Shown piece after piece: positions 1 to 11,087 of a stretch of DNA of 64,000 nt (the first letter of the stretch is position 1; each line of letters begins with the position of its first letter). Where the stretch lies: NCBI RefSeq assembly GCF_003851125.1, contig NZ_BGOW01000013.1:58067-122066 (forward strand). Direction: 5' to 3'. The notes beneath the pieces are model-generated. The model saw only the letters and a list, made by a program, of their open reading frames with translations, was not told the DNA's origin and made no database searches. Source of the DNA: Sulfuriferula multivorans. GTDB taxonomy: Bacteria > Pseudomonadota > Gammaproteobacteria > Burkholderiales > Sulfuriferulaceae. The translations under genes and the position numbers were made by a program.

Positions 1-44
1 GACGAGCACGCGAATGCGAGGTGATTCGTCAGGAGATGCCGCGG

Positions 45-236
45 TCATTTGCCGCCGCCCTGGTCGCCGTCGGGGTTGCGATGGGGTTGCGCTTCTCCCA
101 ATTGCTCGCGGATGCGTCCGACCACCGGAGAGGGCAGACGCACGGTGAGGTAGTTCAACATCGCCGCGACGGCCAGCGCCGCCTGCGCTGAAGAGATACC
201 CGCCCGTTGCGCCACCAGTTGAATCAATTCGTCCAC
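45..236 (-). CDS. small conserved hypothetical protein (DUF2267-like helix bundle)
   Basis: Encodes about 63 residues. The start chosen is GTG at 236, because AAGGA lies 8 nt upstream; a TTG at 269 would add 11 residues without a better ribosome binding site. The protein begins VDELIQLVAQRAGIS and continues with a predicted amphipathic helix (about residues 15-45) of the kind seen in short DUF2267-like proteins, then a Gly/Asp-rich tail ending GGGK. No catalytic motif is visible. It is divergent from the sensor kinase at 379. The family suggestion rests on sequence flavour only; function unknown. Confidence 0.5.
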   Translation of the reverse strand: MDELIQLVAQRAGISSAQAALAVAAMLNYLTVRLPSPVVGRIREQLGEAQPHRNPDGDQGGGK

Positions 237-378
237 ATTGAAGATCCTTGCCGTTGGGGGCTTGCGCAAAAATGAGCAGGCTTCTTTTTCATGTAGGTGA
301 GTCTACTGAATTCCTTGCCGGCTCGCGAGTGCGACAGGTCATGAGTTTGCAGTTACTTTTGTCACTTGCAATAATGCC

Positions 379-2280
379 GTGATGCTTACCACGATATCAA
401 GCCGCCGAATGCCGCGCCTGCTACGCTATCTGGACCCTCGACGCAGCCTGGCTAGCGCACTCGGCTGGCTGATCATCGCACTGTCCCTGGTCTTCGCGCT
501 GGTCGCGGCGTGGTGGCTCGGGGGAATGGCCCGGACGAGCCTGATGCAACAACACAGCCGACAGTTGGTATTGAGCGCCGACCAATTAGGCGCCGGACTC
601 GACCAGGCCCTTGCTTCGCGGCTGCAGTCGGTACGCGCCACGGCCGCCATGCTGGGAACCGGCCTGGGTACCGATACACCGCGTGCGCAGCGCGCGGTGC
701 TCGACGAGTTGCAATCGGCTTACCCGGAATTTACATGGATCGGTCTTGCCGATGCAAAAGGTCGGGTCGTGGCTGCCAGCGATGGCCTGCTCGAGGGGAG
801 CAGCGTCGCCGAACGTGCCGGGTTCGCACAGGGGTTGAAAGAGTCCTGGATCGGCGACGTAGCAGTAGACAAGAAGCGACCTCCGCTGCCCGGCGGCGAA
901 GCGCAGCGCACTGTCGATATGACGACCCCTGTGCGAGATCCGCGCGGCCGCGCCGTGGGCGTGCTGGGCGCACAATTGAGTTTACGCTGGGCACGAAACT
1001 ACGCACAGGGCTTGCGTGAGACGCTGCATCTGCACGATGCCGCCCAGGCATTGGTGCTGGACAGGAAAGGCGTGGTTCTGATCGGCCCCGACGCGCTTCA
1101 AGGCAAGCGCTGGCACAGCACCCCGGTCAATGCTACCAACTTGATCGATGCGGCGCAGGTGGTTACAGGCGACGGGACTCACTCCCCCGTGCCCGCGTTT
1201 GAGCGTCTCGCGAGCGGTCAGGTCGTTCTGGTGACCCGCACCGAACCACGGGTGGGCAGCGCGCTGCACACCCTGGGCTGGCGCGTGCAACTCATTGAGC
1301 CGGCGGATCGGGCGGGGCAACGCGCCGATACCCTGTGGCTACGGATATTGTGGGGCTCTTTGGGGCTGGGCGGTACCGCCGCGCTGTTCGGCGTGCTGAT
1401 CACGCGCCGCCTGACCCGACGCTTGACGGATTTGACACGGGCCGTCCAGAACGTGGGCAGAGGCAAGGCGCAGCATGTCGAGGTGCCCTCCGGCATCGAC
1501 GAGGTCGCGCGGGTCGGGGCCGCTTTTGCGGAGGTGCTGGGCGCCTTGCAGCTTGAACGCGGCGAGTTGCGCACGCTCAGCTCAGAACTCGAACAACGCG
1601 TCGCCACCCGCACCCGCGAGGTCGAGCGGCTAGCCAAGGAAACACGCTACGCCGCGATGGTGCGCGAACGCCTGAAGATTGCGCGCGACCTGCACGATAC
1701 GCTCGCGCATTCGATGATGGCCATGCTCACCGAGATTCGCCTGCTCAAGAAACTGCATGTCCACGATCCCGCGGCATTGCCTGACGAATTGGTCCACGCG
1801 GAGCAAGCGGCCCATCAGGGGCTGAAAGAGGCGCGCGCCGCCATCACCCAATTGCGTTTCAACGCCGTACGCGATGTCGGACTGGGCGCGGCACTGGCCG
1901 ATGCCATCAAGCTCTTTTCCGAACGCACCGGCCTGGTCGTCGATTACAGCAGTGAACCCCGCGCCGCAAGCCTCGCGGACGAGCGTGCCGAAACACTGTT
2001 CCGCATCGTTGAAGAGGCGCTGCGCAATGTGGAGTGTCACGCCATGGCCAGCCTGGTGAGGGTGAGTCTGCGTGATGCTGCTGACCGGCGTCTGGAACTG
2101 AGCATCGAGGACGATGGCGTGGGGTTCGATTCAAGCGCGTCGCATCCCGGGCACTACGGCCTGGTGGGTCTACGCGAGCAGGCACAGTTGATCGGGGCAG
2201 AGCTGAGCGTCCAAAGCGCGCCGCACGCAGGCACGACCTTGCGGCTCGCATTGGATATGGGGCCTGATATATGGTCATGA
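379..2280 (+). CDS. membrane sensor histidine kinase, NarX/NarL-type (HisKA_3)
   Basis: A 633-residue sensor kinase. A first membrane helix lies at about residues 28-50, a periplasmic Cache-like sensor at about 51-318, and a second helix at about 319-342. These are followed by HAMP (about 343-395), a short coiled coil, a HisKA_3 dimerisation domain with phospho-acceptor His439 in the motif DLHDTLAH, and a HATPase domain (about 530-629) with DDGVGFD. The N-box reads EEALRNVECHA. Start GTG 379 is followed directly by ATG 382, and neither has a clear ribosome binding site. Kinases of this class normally pair with a LuxR-type response regulator, but none is encoded next to it here, so the partner is either left of the window or unlinked. 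The ligand cannot be told from sequence. Confidence 0.9.
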   Translation: MMLTTISSRRMPRLLRYLDPRRSLASALGWLIIALSLVFALVAAWWLGGMARTSLMQQHSRQLVLSADQLGAGLDQALASRLQSVRATAAMLGTGLGTDTPRAQRAVLDELQSAYPEFTWIGLADAKGRVVAASDGLLEGSSVAERAGFAQGLKESWIGDVAVDKKRPPLPGGEAQRTVDMTTPVRDPRGRAVGVLGAQLSLRWARNYAQGLRETLHLHDAAQALVLDRKGVVLIGPDALQGKRWHSTPVNATNLIDAAQVVTGDGTHSPVPAFERLASGQVVLVTRTEPRVGSALHTLGWRVQLIEPADRAGQRADTLWLRILWGSLGLGGTAALFGVLITRRLTRRLTDLTRAVQNVGRGKAQHVEVPSGIDEVARVGAAFAEVLGALQLERGELRTLSSELEQRVATRTREVERLAKETRYAAMVRERLKIARDLHDTLAHSMMAMLTEIRLLKKLHVHDPAALPDELVHAEQAAHQGLKEARAAITQLRFNAVRDVGLGAALADAIKLFSERTGLVVDYSSEPRAASLADERAETLFRIVEEALRNVECHAMASLVRVSLRDAADRRLELSIEDDGVGFDSSASHPGHYGLVGLREQAQLIGAELSVQSAPHAGTTLRLALDMGPDIWS

Positions 2281-2292
2281 CCAAAGCCCCAT
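2257..2292. other. inverted repeat at the 3' end of the sensor kinase gene
   Basis: Arms ATGGGGC (2257-2263) and GCCCCAT (2286-2292) flank a perfect inner palindrome TGGTCATGACCA (2272-2283). The structure spans the kinase stop codon at 2280. No T-run follows on either strand, so calling it a terminator is only a possibility; it lies between convergent transcription units. Confidence 0.35.
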
Positions 2293-2321
2293 GGAAGACT
2301 GGGCTTGCCCAGGAGCCTGTC

Positions 2322-2375
2322 TCATGCCCTTGCTCTCAAGAAACATCATGCCCTTGCTCTCAAGAAACATCATGC
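2322..2375. repeat. 24-bp tandem direct repeat, two copies plus 6 nt
   Basis: The unit beginning TCATGCCCTTGCTCTC occurs at 2322-2345 and is repeated exactly at 2346-2369, with the first 6 nt of a third copy following. It sits in the 241-nt gap between the convergent sensor kinase and ppk2 genes. The 24-nt period keeps reading frames open on both strands (SCPCSQET on the plus strand, MFLESKGM on the minus strand), but neither frame has a credible start or family resemblance. Identical copies suggest a recent slippage duplication. Confidence 0.75.
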
Positions 2376-2521
2376 ACCCCATTGATTCCGTATGGTGCGC
2401 CTCGGCCAGATACAGGAAGTCAGGAGACACCTGCTTTTGAAGCATCCATTCCTGCTGCGCCGAACTATGCCGACGGTTGCGAAATGCTGTCATATACCCC
2501 AGATTTGTTGCTGCATCAGTC

Positions 2522-3391
2522 TTACTTCGCAAGCTGTTTGCGGATAGCCTGCAATTCCTGCCGGCGCTTTGCGTCGGTTTTGGGGTAGTGCATTTTGAGC
2601 GCCTTGAAAGTATCGAGAATAATCCGGGAAATAATCAGCCGGGCGTTCTCCTTGTCGTCGGCGGGAACGACATACCAGGGCGCATTGCGCGTGCTGGTGG
2701 CGCTCAGGCATTCCTCATAGGCTTTCATGTAATCGTTCCAGAATTTCCTCTCGGTAATGTCGGCAAGGCTGAATTTCCAGTTCTTTTCCGGTTCATCGAT
2801 GCGATCAAGGAAGCGCTTGCGCTGTTCCTCCTTGGACAGGTGAAGAAAGAACTTGATGATGCGCGTGCCGTTACGGGTGAGATGGTTCTCCAGGTCAACA
2901 ATGGAACGATACCTCTCCTCCCAGACCGTCTTCTCGTCGAGCAACTCACCCGGCAGGCCTTCACCGCGAAGAATCTCGGGATGCACGCGAACAATCAGCA
3001 CCTCTTCGTAATAAGACCGGTTAAAGATGCCGATCCGGCCACGTTCCGGCAGACACTGGGTAGTGCGCCAGAGAAAATCGTGTTCCAATTCCGCAGCGCT
3101 CGGATGTTTGAAACTGAATACCTGGCAGCCTTGCGGGTTGATGCCGGACATCACATGTTTGATGGCGCCGTCTTTCCCGGCGGCGTCCATCGCCTGAAAA
3201 ATCAGCAGCACGGCATAACTATTGGCTGCGTATTGCAGTTGTTGCAACGCGCTCAATTGCTCAATGTGCTCTGCCAGGAGTGTTTGATACTGCGCCTTCG
3301 ACTGGTAAACGGGCTTCACCAGCGTCGGCCACTTCTTGAGCTTGACCTTGTCGCCCTCCTGCACCCGGAAATCCTCTGAATTGATTTTCAT
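2522..3391 (-). CDS. ppk2: polyphosphate kinase 2 (PPK2 family)
   Basis: A 289-residue cytosolic kinase that transfers phosphate between polyphosphate and nucleotides. The P-loop MDAAGKDG (about 68-75) and the Walker-B-like region [12 protein letters not shown] (about 121-132) are canonical for PPK2, followed by a lid region rich in Arg and Lys. The length fits one-domain PPK2 enzymes (class I or III); class III members act on AMP and ADP, but the subclass cannot be fixed by eye. The gene starts only 16 nt after the stop of atpG and is very probably the last cistron of the N-ATPase operon. The likely direction in the cell is ATP regeneration from polyphosphate (family knowledge plus inference). 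Confidence 0.93.
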   Translation of the reverse strand: MKINSEDFRVQEGDKVKLKKWPTLVKPVYQSKAQYQTLLAEHIEQLSALQQLQYAANSYAVLLIFQAMDAAGKDGAIKHVMSGINPQGCQVFSFKHPSAAELEHDFLWRTTQCLPERGRIGIFNRSYYEEVLIVRVHPEILRGEGLPGELLDEKTVWEERYRSIVDLENHLTRNGTRIIKFFLHLSKEEQRKRFLDRIDEPEKNWKFSLADITERKFWNDYMKAYEECLSATSTRNAPWYVVPADDKENARLIISRIILDTFKALKMHYPKTDAKRRQELQAIRKQLAK

Positions 3392-3407
3392 CCTGATCCT
3401 TTCATCA

Positions 3408-4295
3408 TCATTTCGTCCCGGTCAGCGCTTCGAAGCCGGACACAACGTCGAATAATTCCTCGTCGATGCCGCTCTGACGCAGGCGGTGAAACGTCCTGTT
3501 CAGGTCCTCCAGCAATTCGTCGATGTTTTTTTCAGCGCGTTGCATCGCAGCCAGACGACTGGCGTTTTCGCTTGCCAGGGATTCAGCGCAGGCCCTGAAC
3601 AGCGAGACGAAAAGATATTCGCGAACCAACGCCAGCAGCGTCTGCTGCCCGCCCCCCATGACCTCGGGCAAATTTCCGGTCGGCCAGCGCAGCGTCGCCA
3701 GATCGCGCCGCCACACGGCGTCCAGCGGCAGCAGCCGTTGGCTCACGGGGGTATAAATCGCCCCGGACTGGGGGCGGTTATGAAACAGGTAAACCTGCGA
3801 TATTTCGCCCTTTTCACGCCGCGTTTCCATCTCGATCAGAATCTGTCCCACCAGTGGTGTAATCGCGCCAATGGAATTCGGCAGGATGAAACTTGCCCCC
3901 GGCAGCAAGTCAGTGTCCGCGAGACGCGACTGAATGCGCTCGCCGACCGTCCAGACCATCTTTTTACCCGGCAGCTTTCCCAGCGCATTCACGACAAACT
4001 CCGCCATCACCTCATTGAATTGGCCCACCAGTCCCTGGTCGGAACCAAACACCACCGCGCCAATCGACCCGCTTTCTTTCTGCGTCGCTGGCATCACGGC
4101 ACCCCAGGGTTCACCCTGGCGGAAACACGCAACCAGGCCCAGTTGCACCGTCCGATAATACTCATCCAGGGAGCGCACCGCGTTCTCGTATTGCCCAATG
4201 CTGGCTGCGGCCATGGCCTTCATCGTGCGTACCACGGCTTCGAGCTCGCCAGCGCTGGCGATCTTGTGGCGCAGGCTTGCGGCGGTTTCGCTCAC
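3408..4295 (-). CDS. atpG: N-ATPase gamma subunit (central stalk)
   Basis: A 295-residue F1 gamma subunit, the rotating shaft linking the alpha/beta hexamer to the c ring. The conserved N-terminal coiled-coil helix is seen in [20 protein letters not shown] and the C-terminal helix near residues 245-280. The start is GTG 4295, overlapping the atpA stop as GTGA, with AAGGA 7 nt upstream; an open frame extends further upstream but lies inside atpA and is not part of the protein. It is the last ATPase subunit gene in the operon, as is usual for N-ATPases. Confidence 0.93.
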   Translation of the reverse strand: MSETAASLRHKIASAGELEAVVRTMKAMAAASIGQYENAVRSLDEYYRTVQLGLVACFRQGEPWGAVMPATQKESGSIGAVVFGSDQGLVGQFNEVMAEFVVNALGKLPGKKMVWTVGERIQSRLADTDLLPGASFILPNSIGAITPLVGQILIEMETRREKGEISQVYLFHNRPQSGAIYTPVSQRLLPLDAVWRRDLATLRWPTGNLPEVMGGGQQTLLALVREYLFVSLFRACAESLASENASRLAAMQRAEKNIDELLEDLNRTFHRLRQSGIDEELFDVVSGFEALTGTK

Positions 4296-5845
4296 TTTGT
4301 TTCCTTGCGTTCCGGCTGAGGTTGAAAGCGTGCGAGTGCGTTGCGGGCGATCTGGATAATCGTTGCACCATCTTCGTTGCTTAATTTTTCGGCAGTATCG
4401 AATCGCGCGCACACCTCGGCAGGGATGTCCGCCGCCGCCTCGCGCACGGCGTGCTCGGCATCGCTCATCCGGTCAAGCGGCACGTTGTCGAAGAGTTCCG
4501 CGGTCAACGCCAGCAGCACGGCGATTTGTGCGGCCACGGACACCGGGGCGAATGCCGGCTGCTTGAGGCAGGCACGAATGCGCCGTCCATGCTCGATGAT
4601 TTTGCGCGTATTTTCATCCAGCCGGGCGCCAAACCGGGCAAAAGTTTCCAACTCCTCGAACTGTGCATAGGCAAGCTTGAGATCGCCCGCCACCGCACGG
4701 TAAGCCGCGCGTTGCGCCTTGCCGCCGACGCGCGAGACGGATTTGCCGACATCGACCGCGGGCAGCACGCCCAATTCGAACAGCGACGGCGAAAGGTAAA
4801 TCTGTCCGTCCGTGATGGAAATCAGGTTGGTCGGAATATAGGCGGAAATGTCCTGCGCTTCGGTTTCGATAACCGGCAGCGCAGTCAGCGATCCGCCACC
4901 GAGTTCCGGGCGCAGGTGCGTTGCACGTTCCAGCAGCCGCGAGTGGATGTAAAAGATGTCGCCGGGAAAAGCTTCCCGTCCGGGCGGGCGGCGCAGCAAC
5001 AGTGACAGCTCGCGATAGGCGCGCGCATGATGCGTGAGGTCGTCGTAAACCACCAGCACGTCGCGGCCTTGTGCCATGAAATGCTCAGCGATGCTGGTCG
5101 CGGCATAGGGTGCGATGTAGGTAAGGCCGGGTGGATCGTTGCCTTCGGTGACGACCACGATGGTATATTCCAACGCGCCTTTTTCACGCAGGGTATCGAC
5201 CACTTTGGCCACGTCGGACGCGCGCTGGCCGATGGCGCAATATACGCACAGCACATTCTGTCCGCGTTGATTGAGTATCGTGTTGAGCGCGATCGCGGTC
5301 TTGCCGGTCTGGCGGTCGCCGATGATCAATTCGCGCTGGCCGCGCCCGATGGGAATGAGCGCATCGATGACCTTGATGCCGGTTTGCAACGGCACGGTGA
5401 CCGGCGCGCGGTCCATGATGTGCGGTGCCGTGCGTTCGATGGGCAGGCGCACGCTGGAAACCACCGGCCCCATGCCGTCCAGCGGGCGGCCCATTGGATT
5501 GATAATGCGTCCAATCAATTGGTCTCCCACCGGCACGTCCATCACGTGCCCCCTGCGTTCGACTTCATCACCGGCATGCAACTGCCAGTAGTCGCCCAGC
5601 AGAACAACGCCGATTTCGTCTTCATCGACGTTGAATGCGATGCCATACAAATCGCCGGGGAATTTCAGCACCTCCTCGAACCCCACGCCGGGGAGACCGG
5701 AAACTTTCGCGATGCCCGTCGCGATGCTGGTGATCGTGCCCACTTCCCGCGACGCCAGCTGCGGCGCAAAGGCCTCCCGCGCATGGCGCATTCCCGCAAA
5801 GGCGCTGTCGAATACCCGCTGCAGGCTGTCAGGCGCCATTTTCAT
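4292..5845 (-). CDS. atpA: N-ATPase alpha subunit
   Basis: A 517-residue F1 alpha subunit carrying the non-catalytic nucleotide site. The P-loop GDRQTGKT lies at about 176-183, and the hallmark [31 protein letters not shown] region is present in the middle. The start at ATG 5845 overlaps the end of atpF by 17 nt; a second in-frame ATG at 5839 is possible. It is translationally coupled to atpG by a GTGA overlap. The order F-A-G without an intervening atpH is typical of the N-type operon. Confidence 0.96.
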   Translation of the reverse strand: MKMAPDSLQRVFDSAFAGMRHAREAFAPQLASREVGTITSIATGIAKVSGLPGVGFEEVLKFPGDLYGIAFNVDEDEIGVVLLGDYWQLHAGDEVERRGHVMDVPVGDQLIGRIINPMGRPLDGMGPVVSSVRLPIERTAPHIMDRAPVTVPLQTGIKVIDALIPIGRGQRELIIGDRQTGKTAIALNTILNQRGQNVLCVYCAIGQRASDVAKVVDTLREKGALEYTIVVVTEGNDPPGLTYIAPYAATSIAEHFMAQGRDVLVVYDDLTHHARAYRELSLLLRRPPGREAFPGDIFYIHSRLLERATHLRPELGGGSLTALPVIETEAQDISAYIPTNLISITDGQIYLSPSLFELGVLPAVDVGKSVSRVGGKAQRAAYRAVAGDLKLAYAQFEELETFARFGARLDENTRKIIEHGRRIRACLKQPAFAPVSVAAQIAVLLALTAELFDNVPLDRMSDAEHAVREAAADIPAEVCARFDTAEKLSNEDGATIIQIARNALARFQPQPERKETK

Positions 5846-6635
5846 TGGCGTTTTGCCCGGTTTTTACTTCAGGTTTGGGTTGCGCTTTCAGCAATGCATC
5901 AACGCCCTTTCCCAGCGACGCGAGATAATCCGTGATACTCCACGCCAGCTTGTGTCCATTGCTGCCGATCTCGATGCCGCTGACCAGATCCGGCACGGTC
6001 TCGAACTGCACCTGCATCTTCCCGCCCAGGGTTTCCCTGAGCGCAGTTTCAATGGCGGCGCGCTGTGGTGGCGGCAGGGCAAAGGCAGTACGAACCAGCA
6101 GCGGGCTGGACGATGCGGCGAAGGCCGACTTCAGCCCGGCCATCGCCGCATCGTCCATCTCGCGCAACCGGCGCAGGAACACGTCGGCCATGCGCGCTTC
6201 CAAAGTTTCCCCGGCGAGATCGGCCAGCGTCTTGCGTGCAATGGCAAACACTTCCTCCCGTGCGCGACGGGTGAGCGCTTCGCTCAAACCCTGCTGTTCA
6301 CTGATCAGTGCTTCCTGCCGCTTGGCGCGCAAGCTGTCGGATTCCTGCCGCGCTGCGTCGAGCAGCCGCAGACGTTCGGCTTTCGCCTCGTCCGTCGCCT
6401 GGCTCAACAGCATGGCGCGCTGCTGGTCGAATGCCTCGTTCTTGTGCTGAAACGCGTCGCGCTCCTGTTCGGCTTCGGTTTTTTTCGCGTCGGCATCTGC
6501 CATGGCCGAAGCAATCCGCTTCTCGCGCGCGTCGATGGCGTCGAGAATGGGCCGGTACAGGAAGCGCTTCAACAACCACACCAGGATGAGGAAGTTGATG
6601 ACTTGCGCCAGAACGGTAAACCAGTCGATCAGCAT
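5829..6635 (-). CDS. atpF: N-ATPase b subunit with delta-like C-terminal extension
   Basis: A 268-residue protein, far longer than the roughly 156 residues of ordinary b subunits. An N-terminal membrane helix (about 5-24, [20 protein letters not shown] region) is followed by a long charged coiled coil (about 35-165). From about residue 175 to 245 there is a globular segment, [19 protein letters not shown] then a Gly-Gly-Lys turn and PDLVSGIEI, which resembles the C-terminal half of the delta subunit. No separate delta gene exists in the operon, so this tail probably supplies the link to F1. Known N-ATPases lack atpH and have an enlarged atpF; the delta homology here is by eye. Confidence 0.9.
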   Translation of the reverse strand: MLIDWFTVLAQVINFLILVWLLKRFLYRPILDAIDAREKRIASAMADADAKKTEAEQERDAFQHKNEAFDQQRAMLLSQATDEAKAERLRLLDAARQESDSLRAKRQEALISEQQGLSEALTRRAREEVFAIARKTLADLAGETLEARMADVFLRRLREMDDAAMAGLKSAFAASSSPLLVRTAFALPPPQRAAIETALRETLGGKMQVQFETVPDLVSGIEIGSNGHKLAWSITDYLASLGKGVDALLKAQPKPEVKTGQNANENGA

Positions 6636-6649
6636 GAGGTATCCATGAG

Positions 6650-6931
6650 TTACTTTCCTGCAACCTGGGCGATGGCATGGCTCCAGAACGGGTTGGCGAA
6701 AATGAGGATCATCGACACCACGAAACAGTAGATCGCGATCGACTCGATCATGGCCAGGCCCACAAACAGGGTGCGGGTGATCGTCGCTGCGGCATCGGGC
6801 TGCTGCGCCAGCGAACTCAATGCCGTGGCGACCGCGCGCCCTTCGCCGAGCGCAGGTCCGATACTCCCCAGCGCGATGGTCAGTCCGGCAGTGACAATTG
6901 AAGCGATTGCGATCAGCGTCATGCTATCCAT
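6650..6931 (-). CDS. atpE: N-ATPase c subunit (rotor ring)
   Basis: A 93-residue two-helix proteolipid. Start ATG 6931 has AAAGGA 6 nt upstream; longer in-frame starts lack this. Helix 1 contains GSIGPALGEGRA with Glu30, and helix 2 contains LAMIESIAIYC with the ion-binding Glu63, Ser64 and Tyr68. The Glu in helix 1 occupies the position of Gln32 in sodium-type c subunits, so each site has two carboxylates. The Thr usually following Glu-Ser in sodium sites is Ile65 here. The c ring carries ions through the membrane against AtpB. Confidence 0.95.
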   Translation of the reverse strand: MDSMTLIAIASIVTAGLTIALGSIGPALGEGRAVATALSSLAQQPDAAATITRTLFVGLAMIESIAIYCFVVSMILIFANPFWSHAIAQVAGK

Positions 6932-6962
6932 GGCGTGTCCTTTCTTGGTTGACGTAGCGGTT

Positions 6963-7652
6963 TCATGATTCGGTTCCTGGCTCCGGCTTGCGGGCACGCG
7001 TGGCGGCCGCGATGTAAACCGTGGCCAGGATGCTGAAGATATAGGCTTGCACCATGCCGGTCAGCAGCCCGAGCGCACTCATGGCAATCGGGAAAACGAA
7101 GGGTGTGATGGTCAGCAGAATGGCGAGGATCATCGTCCCGCTCATCATGTTGCCGAACAGGCGGACGGCCAGGGCCAGCGTGCGCGAGAGTTCGCTGATG
7201 ATGTTGAACGGCAGCATGATAACCGTCGGTTTCAGGTAATCGCCCAAATATCCGCCCAGCCCCTGATCCTCGATGCCGAACAGCGGCACGGCCACGAACA
7301 CACAGATCGCCAGCGCCGCGGTAGTAGAGAGCGAACCGGTCGGCGGCTCGTAGCCGGGAATGATGGTGAACAGGCTCGCCATCGCGACAAACAGGAACAG
7401 GGTGCCGAGAAAGCCGAGATATTTCTGCGGCCGCCGCAGGCCGACCTCTGCGATTTGCTGGTTGATGCCGGTGACGATGATTTCCAGCAGATTCTGCCAG
7501 CGGGAACGCTGCGGCCCCGTGGAAAGCTTGCGCGTGACGAGTTTTGAACCGAGCGCCAGCACGACCATCAGCCCCCATGTATACGCGATCGTGGCGTTGA
7601 GTTTGAAAACCCCATGCTGCCAGTAAATGATCTCGTCCGGGCTAAGGTGCAT
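6963..7652 (-). CDS. atpB: N-ATPase a subunit
   Basis: A 229-residue membrane protein with about five or six hydrophobic helices. The conserved helix LALAVRLFGNMMSG carries Arg164, the equivalent of the essential stator arginine of F-type a subunits. The start ATG 7652 overlaps the atpR stop by 11 nt. It forms the two ion half-channels facing the c ring. It is followed 31 nt later by atpE. Confidence 0.95.
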   Translation of the reverse strand: MHLSPDEIIYWQHGVFKLNATIAYTWGLMVVLALGSKLVTRKLSTGPQRSRWQNLLEIIVTGINQQIAEVGLRRPQKYLGFLGTLFLFVAMASLFTIIPGYEPPTGSLSTTAALAICVFVAVPLFGIEDQGLGGYLGDYLKPTVIMLPFNIISELSRTLALAVRLFGNMMSGTMILAILLTITPFVFPIAMSALGLLTGMVQAYIFSILATVYIAAATRARKPEPGTES

Positions 7653-7953
7653 GACCGGCTTTCCGTGCCAGTTGACCTGGCAGTTGCGTTGGTCGGGCGA
7701 GCCGCGTCACGACCAGGCGCGCGATGATGAACCCGAGCAGGCTCGCCAGCAATCGCTTCCAGTCGCCCCCCGATACAAAATAAAACCCGGACAGAACAAT
7801 GCCGGTGCGCAGCAGCATGCTGCCGAGAAACCACAGTGCCGGTTGTCTGGATGAAACGGCTTTGCGAACCGTCCACCAGAGACCACCGAAAAAAAATCCT
7901 CCGAGCAAAGCGCCTGCAACCAGGGCGAACGCCAGACCCAAGCCTTCATTCAT
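7642..7953 (-). CDS. atpR: N-ATPase accessory membrane protein AtpR
   Basis: A 103-residue protein beginning MNEGLGLAFALVAGALLGGF, with three hydrophobic segments (about 6-25, 40-60, 68-85). The start at ATG 7953 overlaps atpQ by 8 nt. AtpR is found only in N-ATPase operons and has been proposed to help c-ring assembly or interact with the c subunit through conserved charged residues; here Arg30, Lys31 and Arg50 are candidates. The assignment rests on position between atpQ and atpB and on the membrane pattern. Confidence 0.85.
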   Translation of the reverse strand: MNEGLGLAFALVAGALLGGFFFGGLWWTVRKAVSSRQPALWFLGSMLLRTGIVLSGFYFVSGGDWKRLLASLLGFIIARLVVTRLARPTQLPGQLARKAGHAP

Positions 7954-8276
7954 TGTTATTCTCCTCCTGCTCGCGTATTTCCCTGCCTTCCTTGGCCACC
8001 CAGTGCCACGCATTAAAGCAACCGAGACCCAGGCCGATGGCCAGCAGCATGAGTGTCCAGGAATGCCCTCCCGGATAATGCCTGTCCAGCCAGACGCCGA
8101 GTGCCGCGCCGAGCAGCGTGGGCACCGCCACCGACCAGCCAACCAGGCCCATCATGCCCAGACCGGACCAGACAGTCTGCGTGACATGACGTTGCGCCTT
8201 GAGCTTGCGCGCCGCTTTCTCGCCCACCTGATGGCTGAATTCGGTCTCGCCCGCCGCGGATTTCGCTTTCGGCTTT

Positions 8277-8284
<8 letters not shown>
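7946..8284 (-). CDS. atpQ: N-ATPase accessory protein AtpQ (AtpI-like)
   Basis: A 112-residue protein with a charged N-terminus (MSEKPKAKSAAGETEF) and two membrane helices at about 41-64 and 73-95, the AtpI/gene1 pattern. It overlaps atpC (8 nt) and atpR (8 nt). AtpI-like proteins are linked to c-ring assembly and Mg2+ supply in F-type ATPases; AtpQ is the N-type counterpart. Confidence 0.85.
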
Positions 8285-10502
<2,218 letters not shown>

Positions 10503-11087
10503 TCACGCAACGCGAAGAGCTTGTTCTACCGACTTCTCAAGATGTTGCAGGCCGAAGGAAACATCCGTGAGTGTGCCATTAACATAGAATGTCGGCGTTA
10601 CGCGTATTCCCAGATGCCTTCCTCCTTCGGCGTGTTCCTGCACTCGCTGCAAGTAGACGTGATCGTTCATTTCATAGTCGTAACGCTCCAGATCCAAACC
10701 AATTTGCAGGGCATACTGCCGGAGATGCTTTTCCTTTAAATGTTCCTGGTGTTCGAACAGCACCTCGTAGAATGGCCAGAAGTATCCTTGAGCACCGGCT
10801 GCTTCGGCCGCTTCGGCCGCGAGTTCAGCATGGAGATGGGCCTCGACCTGCGGATAATGTCGAAACGCGAATCGCACACGCTCACCAAAATGATTGAGTA
10901 TGATTTTTATCGCCGCGTGCGCCTGACCGCACAACAGGCATTCAAAATCACCGTATTCGATGATGCTCACCGTTGCGGACGCAGGGCCAATGATGTGGTC
11001 GGTTGCCTCGTCCGGCGTCAGCACCGGGTCAGGATTTACGGTCGCCGGCTTCAGCTTGTGGCTATCGACCCGGTTTGGTGTTTTCAT
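10503..11087 (-). CDS. DsbA-like thioredoxin-fold protein (CLLC active site)
   Basis: A 194-residue thioredoxin-fold protein. The redox motif EYGDFECLLCGQAH gives Cys50-Leu-Leu-Cys53, and the cis-proline loop is RVTPTFYVNG. A helical insertion lies between them, as in DsbA/FrnE-type proteins. The start ATG 11087 has GGAG 8 nt upstream and overlaps the PRC-barrel gene by 26 nt. There is no signal peptide, so unlike classic DsbA it is probably cytosolic. The substrate is unknown; coupling with the PRC-barrel gene suggests a stress-related role (inference). Confidence 0.85.
   Translation of the reverse strand: MKTPNRVDSHKLKPATVNPDPVLTPDEATDHIIGPASATVSIIEYGDFECLLCGQAHAAIKIILNHFGERVRFAFRHYPQVEAHLHAELAAEAAEAAGAQGYFWPFYEVLFEHQEHLKEKHLRQYALQIGLDLERYDYEMNDHVYLQRVQEHAEGGRHLGIRVTPTFYVNGTLTDVSFGLQHLEKSVEQALRVA

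Noticed and set aside
2271..2588. Plus-strand frame through the 24-bp repeats
   Set aside because: Start lies within the kinase gene and the end within ppk2; only the repeat keeps it open.
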